From Pseudomonadota bacterium (GTDB taxonomy: Bacteria > Pseudomonadota > Alphaproteobacteria > Kiloniellales > J153): DNA of 5,459 nucleotides. This document shows positions 1-4,712 of the stretch, in pieces (position 1 is the first letter of the stretch; each line of letters starts with the position of its first letter). The notes under the pieces are model-generated. The model ran no database searches, was not told where the DNA came from, and saw only the letters and a list, made by a program, of their open reading frames with translations. Both the position numbers and the translations under genes were made by a program. The DNA is taken from positions 1 to 5,459 of the forward strand of contig JACZWN010000211.1 of assembly GCA_022572105.1 (NCBI GenBank). Direction: 5' to 3'.

Positions 1-1028
1 TCCATCAGGACCAGCACGACGATGGTCATCATCGAACCCCGCGCGATCCCCTGGAGCGCGAGGCCGAAGGCCAGTGCGGGCCCCGCCGAGCTTTGCAGCA
101 ACAGCGTGGACGCGCCCGCACAGACGAAAAGGATGAACAGGATCGGCAACCGCCTGGACGGAACCGCCAGGCGCGGGATCATCAGGGCGCCGGCGATGCC
201 GACCGCCGTGGGGATCGACGCCCAGTAGCCGGCGCTCGCGGCGCTCATTCCGCCGCTGCGCAGGATCTCGGGGAGCCAGTTGTTCAGTCCGTGATTGAAG
301 AAAAAGATCCCCATGCTCATCAGCAATACGATACGCACCGGGCGCAGGCGGACGAGCTCGGCAAAGACTTGCAGTTGCGGCCGTTTCGGCTCGGCGGCGG
401 CTTGGCGCTCGACGGAGCGCGCCGTCCAATGAGCGCTGACGACCAGCCAGACGATGCCGCAAATCAAGGCGAGCCCGGCATAGGAAAACAGCACCCAGCG
501 CCAGTTGCCCCCGGCCAGCGGCATGAACACGCTGTTGGTCAGGGACAGCGCCAAGATGCCGCCAACCGCCGGCCCGGTGATGTAGATGCCCATGGCGAGG
601 CCGCGCTCCTTGCCCTCGAACCACAGACTGATCAGCTTGGGCGCGCCGACGGAAAGCAGCGGGCCGCCCAGGCCGAACACGCCGACCGCGAGGAACAGGC
701 TCAAATGGCCCGTCGCCAGGCCGCGCAGCGCGCCTGAAAGCCCGATGATCGCGACCGCGAGAAAAAGCGAGCGCCGCGCGCCCAGGCTATCCAGCAGGGC
801 GCCGCAAGGAATCGCCGAGGCGATGTAGATGAGCGGCCAGGCCCCGAGGACGCCGCCCATGGCCGAATGGCTCAGGTCGAGCTCCTCGGTGATCGGCTTG
901 ACCAGCGGCGCCATGGCCGCCGCGATCAGACCGAAGCAGAAGTAGAGCAGCCACACCCCGGCGAGCATGACCCAGCGGTAGGGATGCGCCGCGGGCGCGA
1001 ACCCCGGGGCGTCCCCCTCACCGGTCAT
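1..1028 (-). CDS. MFS transporter, CynX/NimT-like (3' end outside window)
   Basis: This is the N-terminal 342 residues of a 12-helix major facilitator superfamily transporter of the inner membrane; the C-terminal part lies beyond the left edge. About ten hydrophobic segments are visible, near residues 19-43, 57-78, 87-105, 109-131, 143-168, 176-198, 230-252, 263-285, 293-312 and 316-342, with a hydrophilic central loop at 199-229. The loop between helices 2 and 3 carries motif A (GALLDSLGARR, 76-86). The helix 5 region has a GPAVGG turn (152-157), followed by NWRWV (175-179). The second half (NHGLNNWLPEIL, then GMSAASAG, 245-267) resembles the cyanate/nitroimidazole group (CynX/NimT), but the substrate cannot be read from sequence. 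The ATG at 1028 is chosen because AAAGGGG lies 6 nt upstream and the first helix begins soon after. There is no neighbour in the same direction to hint at function. The family call is firm, the subfamily tentative. Confidence 0.9.
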   Translation of the reverse strand, partial: MTGEGDAPGFAPAAHPYRWVMLAGVWLLYFCFGLIAAAMAPLVKPITEELDLSHSAMGGVLGAWPLIYIASAIPCGALLDSLGARRSLFLAVAIIGLSGALRGLATGHLSLFLAVGVFGLGGPLLSVGAPKLISLWFEGKERGLAMGIYITGPAVGGILALSLTNSVFMPLAGGNWRWVLFSYAGLALICGIVWLVVSAHWTARSVERQAAAEPKRPQLQVFAELVRLRPVRIVLLMSMGIFFFNHGLNNWLPEILRSGGMSAASAGYWASIPTAVGIAGALMIPRLAVPSRRLPILFILFVCAGASTLLLQSSAGPALAFGLALQGIARGSMMTIVVLVLM

Positions 1029-1034
1029 GCGCAA

Positions 1035-1071
1035 CCCCTTTCATGGGCCCCTTGCATGGCCCCTTGCATGG
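1035..1071. repeat. Three tandem copies of a 12-bp unit overlapping the MFS ribosome-binding site
   Basis: The unit CCCCTTGCATGG occurs perfectly at 1048-1059 and 1060-1071. A third copy with one mismatch (CCCCTTTCATGG) lies at 1035-1046, separated by one extra G. On the minus strand each unit reads CCATGCAAGGGG, so each contains an ATG and a Shine-Dalgarno-like AAGGGG. The copy nearest the gene supplies the AAAGGGG placed 6 nt before the transporter ATG at 1028. Confidence 0.85.
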
Positions 1072-1119
1072 TCTGTGACGGTGCATCGGAAACCATCCCG
1101 GTTCGCCCTTTTCGGCGGC

Positions 1120-1165
1120 CGCGCCGACCTGTCGCGCCGACCCGCCCCGCCGATCCGCCCCGCCG
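1120..1165. repeat. Degenerate 13-bp tandem repeat
   Basis: Successive 13-bp blocks start at 1120, 1133, 1146 and 1159. CGCGCCGACC is identical at 1120-1129 and 1133-1142, and CCGCCCCGCCG is identical at 1142-1152 and 1155-1165, so neighbouring blocks match and drift gradually. About three and a half units are visible. All are GC-rich, so slippage in simple sequence is a sufficient explanation. Confidence 0.6.
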
Positions 1166-1190
1166 GGGAGACGCGCTCGAACCTCGTACG

Positions 1191-1216
1191 ATTTGGGCGC
1201 GGCGCAGGCGCCAAAT
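1191..1216. repeat. Imperfect inverted repeat (ATTTGG(G)CGC / GCGCCAAAT)
   Basis: ATTTGGGCGC at 1191-1200 pairs with GCGCCAAAT at 1208-1216, with one bulged G and a 7-nt centre. It lies about 165 bp upstream of the transporter start, in the span where its promoter or an operator would be expected. It could be a regulator-binding palindrome or chance; no promoter hexamers clearly accompany it. Confidence 0.35.
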
Positions 1217-1282
1217 TAAGCCGGCAGCGCCCGGTCTGACAATCCGAAGGTCCGGCCGGGGTTCCGGCGGCGCAGGGGCGTG

Positions 1283-1426
1283 GGCAGCCAGTCGCAACTG
1301 ATGGCCTTGAGCGCCGAGACCATGCGCCAGGCGAACATGATCGGATACCTCAACTCCTTCTACCTCTTCGCGGTCACCGCCCTGGTCGGGCTGCCTTTGG
1401 TATTATGGGTCCGATGGCGGCCATGA
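1283..1426 (+). pseudogene. C-terminal remnant of a DHA2/EmrB-type MFS exporter
   Basis: The frame ending at the TGA at 1424-1426 encodes a short hydrophilic segment with ETMRQANMIGYLNSFYLF, then a hydrophobic helix (AVTALVGLPLVL) and a short basic tail, WVRWRP. This is the layout of the extreme C-terminus of DHA2 (14-helix, EmrB/QacA-like) drug exporters, where a Q-A-x-M-x-Y-x-x-x-F stretch precedes the last membrane helix and a few basic residues. The rest of the protein, about 450 residues in this family, is absent. The frame is open only back to a TAA at 1217, and the sequence before about 1283 (RPGFRRRRGVG) is unlike the family. The ATG at 1301 has no ribosome-binding site, so expression as a small protein is unlikely. 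I read it as the tail of a gene removed by deletion or rearrangement. The family is assigned by eye. Confidence 0.65.
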
Positions 1427-1508
1427 CCGCGGGGACCATCCCCCGGGTTCGCGCAAGTCGCGCCGGGTGTTCGGGGCCCATCGGATGGATCGCTTCACGC
1501 GGAGACTT

Positions 1509-1528
1509 GGCCGCCTCGTCAGGCGGCC
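1509..1528 (+). terminator. GC hairpin downstream of exporter remnant, possible old terminator
   Basis: GGCCGCCT (1509-1516) and AGGCGGCC (1521-1528) form a perfect 8-bp stem with a CGTC loop. It lies 82 bp after the stop codon of the decayed exporter. No T-run follows, so it is not a canonical intrinsic terminator. It may be the surviving 3' end of the lost transcription unit, or simply a stable hairpin. Confidence 0.4.
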
Positions 1529-1553
1529 GGGCGGCTGTAACCGTGGAAAATAA

Positions 1554-1631
1554 GGGGACAGTATATTATTTTTTCTGATATTTCATATTGAAAACAATAA
1601 TATACGTAAGGTTAAAAATAGATACTGTCCC
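1554..1631. mobile_element. AT-rich palindromic mini-element (REP/RAYT- or MITE-like)
   Basis: A sharply AT-rich block (10 of 60 bases are G or C in 1561-1620) sits in otherwise GC-rich DNA. It is bounded by a perfect 10-bp inverted repeat, GGGACAGTAT at 1555-1564 and ATACTGTCCC at 1622-1631; T-rich tracts continue inward on both sides. A second perfect 10-bp inverted repeat, GTATATTATT (1561-1570) with AATAATATAC (1596-1605), extends after one mismatch by four more pairs (1572-1575 with 1590-1593), giving a long AT hairpin. The two pairings share 1561-1564 and so exclude each other. From memory, AATAAGGGGACAGTAT-type ends are common as dispersed copies around IS200-like REP-associated tyrosine transposases in proteobacteria. 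No transposase and no clear target duplication are present, so this would be a non-autonomous copy. It may also act as a terminator for the gene ending at 1654. Confidence 0.6.
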
Positions 1632-1653
1632 GTATTACCGTCCTTGGGTTGGC

Positions 1654-2022
1654 TTAGCCGAACATCCAGCTCGCCGGGTCGGGATGGGCGCGGCCCTCGG
1701 AGAAGTACCGCATGCCCGTGACGCAGCGTGCGATCCACCAGATGAACAGGAACGCCAGGATCAGAATGCCGACCACGAAGGCCGCGGTGACGGCACCGAT
1801 CACGCCGAGCAGCAGCCCGATCCAGAAGGTGCGGATCTGGAACCGATAGTGGCTCTGGACCCACTCCGGGGCATCGCCCTTGTTGATGTAGGCCACGATC
1901 ACCCCGATGAACGAGGTGACGCCGAAGATCAGGTTCAGCAGATAGAGGATGTAGATCAGGTTCGCGGTCCGGCCCTCGGCGGCGTCATCGCCGGCTTCGG
2001 AAACGATATTGGCTTCGGCCAT
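1654..2022 (-). CDS. Small three-helix membrane protein, DUF4870/COG3671-like
   Basis: This is a 122-residue inner-membrane protein of unknown function. It has an acidic N-terminus (1-20), then a hydrophobic segment (22-46) ending in AYINKGDAPEW. An HYRFQIRTFWIG stretch (58-69) leads into two closely spaced hydrophobic segments (about 66-80 and 81-98), followed by WWIARCVTGMRY (95-106) and a PDPASWMFG tail. The pattern of H-Y-x-F-Q-x-R-T-F-W after the first helix and W-W-x-x-R-C-x-x-G after the last is the one I associate with the COG3671/DUF4870 group of small membrane proteins, whose role is not established. The length is normal for that group. The start at 2022 has GAAAGAGG (2032-2039) about 9 nt upstream. 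It follows pheA in the same direction but 187 bp away, so it probably has its own promoter. The AT-rich palindromic element lies 22 bp beyond its stop. Confidence 0.85.
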   Translation of the reverse strand: MAEANIVSEAGDDAAEGRTANLIYILYLLNLIFGVTSFIGVIVAYINKGDAPEWVQSHYRFQIRTFWIGLLLGVIGAVTAAFVVGILILAFLFIWWIARCVTGMRYFSEGRAHPDPASWMFG

Positions 2023-2096
2023 CTTTCAGGACCTCTTTCGTCTAAAGGCGGGCCTTGCGGGCCGCCCCAAGCGCGCGCCGCGCCGCCCGGGCGCCT

Positions 2097-2136
2097 CGGC
2101 AAGCCCCACCGTCGGGAGAAGAAACGAGTCTTGCCG
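2097..2136. repeat. 7-bp inverted repeat in the pheA / membrane-protein gap
   Basis: CGGCAAG at 2097-2103 and CTTGCCG at 2130-2136 are perfect reverse complements around 26 nt. The gap 2023-2209 otherwise holds GC-rich sequence, with GGGCCG-type short repeats just after the pheA stop. I see no clear intrinsic terminator for pheA and no convincing promoter hexamers for the membrane-protein gene. The pair could be an operator or chance. Confidence 0.25.
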
Positions 2137-2209
2137 GGGACACTAGGCCGGCCATGGTTAAAAGGTCGTTAGCCCGCTACCCCGGCCCGGCCCGCGGCCC
2201 GGCCTGGGT

Positions 2210-3079
2210 TCAGGCGTCCGCCTCGCCCCGGCCGCCGCGGAACGGGTTGGCCGGGTAGACGCCGAGGATCTTGACCTCGCGCGAGAAGAAGCCGAGCTCC
2301 TCGAGCGCCAGGCGCACCAGGCGCTGGCCCGGATGGCCCGCAACGTCGGCGTAAAACTGGGCCAACGTGAAATCGGCGTCGCTGATGTAGCTTTCCAGCT
2401 TGGTGATATTGACGCCGTTGGTCGCGAAGCCGCCCAGCGACTTGTAGAGCGCGGCCGGCACGCTGCGCACCCGGAACACGAAGGTGGTGATGACCGGGCC
2501 CTCGGCGGGGTCCGGATCGATCGGCTCCTTGGCCATGATCAGGAACCGGGTCGTGTTGTGCTCGATGTCCTGGATGTCGCTGCTCAGGCTATCGAGGCCG
2601 TAAATCTCGCCGGCCAGCTCGGAGGCGATCGCGGCTCGGCTCGGGTCGGCACGCTCGGCGACCTCGGCCGCGGCGCCGGCGGTGTCGGCGTGGACTATGG
2701 GCTTGAGGCCCGCGCCGCGCACGAACCCGCGGCACTGGGAGAGCGCCTGGACGTGGCTGTGGACCTCGTGGATCGTGTCCATGGTGGCGCCCTTGGGGGC
2801 GAGCAGCTGGTGGTCCACCTTCTGGAAGTGCTCGGCGATGATGTGCAGCCCGGAGTCGGGCAGCAGGTGATGGATATCGGCGACGCGCCCGGCGCTCGAG
2901 TTCTCGATCGGGATCATGGCGAGACCGGCGCGCGCATCATCGACCGCGGCGAAGGTATCCTCGAAGGAGGCGCAGGCGAGCGTCGTCATCTCCGGATGGA
3001 CCGCCCGGCAGGCCATGTCGGAGTAGGCGCCCAGGGCGCCCTGGAAGGCGATGACGTTGCTGGCGACAGCCTCGGCCAT
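2210..3079 (-). CDS. pheA: Prephenate dehydratase (monofunctional, with ACT domain)
   Basis: PheA converts prephenate to phenylpyruvate by decarboxylation and dehydration, the committed cytoplasmic step to phenylalanine. The 289-residue protein has the dehydratase domain at about 8-184: FQGALGAYS (12-20), the PIENSSAGRV segment (57-66), SHVQALSQC (108-116) and the hallmark TTRF catalytic motif at 176-179. An ACT regulatory domain follows at about 198-272. There is no chorismate mutase domain, so unlike the enterobacterial P-protein it is monofunctional, as is usual in alphaproteobacteria. In the ACT domain the positions equivalent to the classic GALV and ESRP phenylalanine-binding motifs read VPAAL (207-211) and KLESY (227-231), the form I recall from alphaproteobacterial PheA; feedback inhibition is likely but not proven by this. 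The ATG at 3079 has a weak AAGG (3092-3095) 12 nt upstream. It lies 54 bp after kdsB in the same direction, so the two are probably one operon. Confidence 0.96.
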   Translation of the reverse strand: MAEAVASNVIAFQGALGAYSDMACRAVHPEMTTLACASFEDTFAAVDDARAGLAMIPIENSSAGRVADIHHLLPDSGLHIIAEHFQKVDHQLLAPKGATMDTIHEVHSHVQALSQCRGFVRGAGLKPIVHADTAGAAAEVAERADPSRAAIASELAGEIYGLDSLSSDIQDIEHNTTRFLIMAKEPIDPDPAEGPVITTFVFRVRSVPAALYKSLGGFATNGVNITKLESYISDADFTLAQFYADVAGHPGQRLVRLALEELGFFSREVKILGVYPANPFRGGRGEADA

Positions 3080-3133
3080 GATCGAAAACAGCCTTGATGG
3101 GTTCTGAAACGGCCCCGGAACGGACCGGATTAT

Positions 3134-3907
3134 TCAACCGGGCGGGGCCAGCAGCTCGCGGGCACGCGCCAAGTCGGCGGGAGTATCGACGCCGAGGGGA
3201 ACGGTGTCAACGAGGGCCACGTCGATGCGCATGCCGGCTTCGAGCGCGCGTAGCTGCTCCAGGCGCTCGCGCCGCTCGATCGGGGTTGCCGGCAGCGCGA
3301 CGAAGCGCGCGAGTGCCGCGCGGCGGAAGGCGTAGAGCCCGATATGGTGAAACAGCGGCCGGGTCGCGTCACCGCCGTCCCAGGGCACCGGCGCCCGGCT
3401 GAAATAGAGCGCGCGCGCGACCGGCGGGTGCGCGCAAGCATCCGGCGGAAAGACGACGGCGGCCTTGACCGCGTTGGGATCGCTGCGTTCGGCGGGGTCG
3501 GTGATCTCGGCCACCAGCGTCGCGATATCGACCCCGGGCTCGACGAGCGGCGCGAAGACCGCGCGGATCACCGGCGCCGCGATGGTCGGCAGATCGCCTT
3601 GCAGGTTGACCACGGCGTCGTGGCGGCCCTCGGGGTCGAGCGCCTCGACCGCCTCGAAGATCCGGTCCGAGCCGGTGGCGTGATCGGGCCGGGTGAGCAC
3701 GGCCCGGCCGCCGGCGCCGCGCACGGCGTCCGCAATCTCCGCCTCGGCGCAGGCGACCACGACCGGACCTATGTCCGCCTCCATCGCCCGGCGCCAGACG
3801 TGGACGATCATCGGTTCGCCGTGGATGTCGGCCAGCGGCTTGTCGGGCAACCGGGTCGCGCCGAGGCGCGCCGGGATCGCGATGATCGGGGATTTCGGCA
3901 GGCTCAT
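3134..3907 (-). CDS. kdsB: 3-deoxy-manno-octulosonate cytidylyltransferase (CMP-Kdo synthetase)
   Basis: KdsB couples Kdo to CTP to give CMP-Kdo, the donor used to put Kdo on lipid A; it acts in the cytoplasm. The 257 residues match the usual length of about 250. Motifs in order are the nucleotide-binding IPARLGATRLPDKPL (11-25), HATGSDRIFEAV (76-87), NLQGDLP (101-107), YFSRAPVPW (168-176), HHIGLYAFRR (187-196), the LEQLRALE segment (216-223) and GVDTPADL (239-246). D105 and D241 correspond to the conserved metal-binding aspartates. QGDLP replaces the enterobacterial QGDEP. The open frame continues upstream to an ATG at 3997, but those 30 residues are Gly/Ala/Arg-rich and unlike the family, whereas the ATG at 3907 places IPAR near the N-terminus as expected. 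No strong Shine-Dalgarno is seen before it. It is the first gene of a probable kdsB-pheA unit, divergent from the cytochrome gene. Confidence 0.96.
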   Translation of the reverse strand: MSLPKSPIIAIPARLGATRLPDKPLADIHGEPMIVHVWRRAMEADIGPVVVACAEAEIADAVRGAGGRAVLTRPDHATGSDRIFEAVEALDPEGRHDAVVNLQGDLPTIAAPVIRAVFAPLVEPGVDIATLVAEITDPAERSDPNAVKAAVVFPPDACAHPPVARALYFSRAPVPWDGGDATRPLFHHIGLYAFRRAALARFVALPATPIERRERLEQLRALEAGMRIDVALVDTVPLGVDTPADLARARELLAPPG

Positions 3908-3947
3908 GTGACCGGCTTTTGCTTGCGCGCGCCCCGAGGACGCCCCG

Positions 3948-3964
3948 GGAGCGGAGACCGCTCC
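3948..3964. repeat. 7-bp hairpin upstream of kdsB, flanked by direct repeats
   Basis: GGAGCGG (3948-3954) and CCGCTCC (3958-3964) are perfect reverse complements around 3 nt. The direct repeat CCCCGAGG lies on either side, at 3932-3939 and 3966-3973. The hairpin sits about 40 nt before the kdsB start, so it would be in the 5' leader or near the promoter of kdsB. Its function is unknown. Confidence 0.4.
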
Positions 3965-4006
3965 ACCCCGAGGCGCAACCCAGGGTCCGCGCAGCATAGC
4001 CGCCCG

Positions 4007-4035
4007 GCGCCCGGCACAAAAGGCGTGCCGGGCGC
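4007..4035. promoter_or_regulatory. Perfect 11-bp inverted repeat in the divergent kdsB / cytochrome c intergenic region
   Basis: GCGCCCGGCAC (4007-4017) pairs exactly with GTGCCGGGCGC (4025-4035) around a 7-nt centre, AAAAGGC. It lies about 100 bp before kdsB and 80 bp before the cytochrome gene. Terminators are not expected between divergent genes, so an operator or a structured 5' leader for kdsB is more likely. It ends 13 bp before the proposed -35 box of the cytochrome promoter. Confidence 0.5.
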
Positions 4036-4048
4036 GCTATTGCCGCTA

Positions 4049-4077
4049 TTGAACGGCCCCGGGCGCGCGGCTATTGT
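4049..4077 (+). promoter_or_regulatory. Possible sigma70-type promoter of cytochrome c gene
   Basis: TTGAAC (4049-4054), a 17-bp spacer and TATTGT (4072-4077) match the vegetative promoter layout, with four of six consensus bases in each box. Transcription would begin near 4084, giving a leader of about 30 nt. A CATAAT at 4085-4090 is a closer -10 match but has no -35 partner at proper spacing. Both boxes overlap copies of the 7-mer GCTATTG (4036-4042, 4045-4051, 4070-4076). Confidence 0.35.
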
Positions 4078-4097
4078 CCGCCGGCATAATCGGGAGC

Positions 4098-4106
4098 AGG
4101 TGAGGG
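4098..4106 (+). promoter_or_regulatory. Ribosome-binding site of cytochrome c gene
   Basis: AGGTGAGGG lies 8 nt before the ATG at 4115. It decides the start within a frame that stays open far upstream through kdsB antisense sequence. Confidence 0.65.
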
Positions 4107-4114
4107 TCGAGAGA

Positions 4115-4660
4115 ATGAACTCCATCGAGGTCGTCAAGATCGTGGGCGCGATGCTGGCCGCGGCCCTCGTCGTCTTGCTCTCCCGCTTCATCACCGCGCA
4201 GGTTTATCCCGAGCCGGAAGTGGTCGCGCGCGCCTACGCCGTAGTCCCGAGCGGCGTGCCCGCCGAGCCAGAGGCGCCCGCGGCCGCGCAGCCCGAGGCC
4301 ACGGGTATCGCCACCCTCATCGCCGCGGCCGAGCCCGCCGCGGGCGAGAAGCTGTTCAAGAAGTGCATCATCTGCCACAGCCCGGACAAGGACGGCAAGC
4401 GCAAGATCGGCCCGAACCTCTGGGACGTGGTCGCGCGCCCCATCGCCGCGGCCGAGGGCTTCGCCTATTCGAACGCGCTCAAGGAAAAGTCCGGCGAGAC
4501 CTGGTCCTACGACAACCTGGACGCCTTCCTGAAGAAGCCGAAGAACTGGGCGTCAGGGACCAAGATGAGTTTCGCCGGACTCAAGAAGCCCGAGCAGCGC
4601 GCCGCCGTGATCGCCTACCTGCGCAGCTTGAGCGACAGCCCCGCCGCGCTGCCCCAATAG
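4115..4660 (+). CDS. Membrane-anchored class I cytochrome c (CycM/c552-like)
   Basis: This 181-residue c-type cytochrome is held in the inner membrane by an uncleaved N-terminal helix and faces the periplasm. Residues 9-28 are hydrophobic (the anchor), and 31-72 form an Ala/Pro/Glu-rich linker (PAEPEAPAAAQPEA). The heme domain spans about 73-175. The heme attachment site is CIICH (84-88). IGPNLWDVVAR (98-108) and a FAYSNALKEKSGETW stretch (116-130) follow, in the manner of mitochondrial-type cytochromes. M151 in GTKMSFAGL is the expected sixth heme ligand, and the C-terminal helix ends in VIAYLRSL (165-172). The form matches CycM/c552, which carries electrons from the bc1 complex to an aa3-type oxidase; that role is inferred from the family. 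The ATG at 4115 has a good ribosome-binding site. It is divergent from kdsB, and hisN follows 52 bp downstream on the same strand. Confidence 0.93.
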   Translation: MNSIEVVKIVGAMLAAALVVLLSRFITAQVYPEPEVVARAYAVVPSGVPAEPEAPAAAQPEATGIATLIAAAEPAAGEKLFKKCIICHSPDKDGKRKIGPNLWDVVARPIAAAEGFAYSNALKEKSGETWSYDNLDAFLKKPKNWASGTKMSFAGLKKPEQRAAVIAYLRSLSDSPAALPQ

Positions 4661-4712
4661 GCGAGAGATTAGCCGCGATCCGGCGCGGGCGAAGCGACCG
4701 CTCCTTGGACCG

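Larger units (their letters stand above)
1029..1653. other. Gene-poor region with a gene remnant, repeats and an AT-rich element
   Basis: No intact gene is supported here. An open frame on the minus strand (1025-1297) is Arg/Pro/Gly-rich, has no recognisable domain and overlaps the exporter remnant on the other strand, so it is not called. The stretch holds, in order, the 12-bp repeats, a 13-bp repeat array, an imperfect hairpin, a DHA2-type exporter tail, a GC hairpin and an AT-rich palindromic element. Part of it must contain the promoter of the minus-strand transporter, but I see no convincing -35/-10 pair for it. Confidence 0.7.

Noticed and set aside
93..737. Long plus-strand open frame (214 codons) opposite the MFS transporter
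   Set aside because: Its product is a Gln/Arg/Asp-rich string with no domain; the opposite strand encodes a clear transporter with MFS motifs. It is a high-GC antisense shadow.
1025..1297. 90-codon minus-strand open frame ending in ATGA at the transporter start
   Set aside because: The bulk is Arg/Pro/Gly-rich and unlike any family I know, has no ribosome-binding site at 1297 and overlaps the exporter remnant. Only its last few codons are of interest as a possible coupling leader.
2181..2208. GC-rich repeat after the pheA stop as an intrinsic terminator
   Set aside because: The GGGCCG-type repeats do not form a long perfect stem and no T-run follows on the minus strand.
2333..3097. 254-codon plus-strand open frame opposite pheA
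   Set aside because: Low-complexity Gly/Asp/Val-rich translation without motifs; pheA on the other strand has its full set of catalytic motifs.
3908..3997. 30-codon N-terminal extension of kdsB from the ATG at 3997
   Set aside because: The extra residues are Gly/Ala/Arg-rich and absent from the family; the ATG at 3907 puts the IPAR motif at the usual position.
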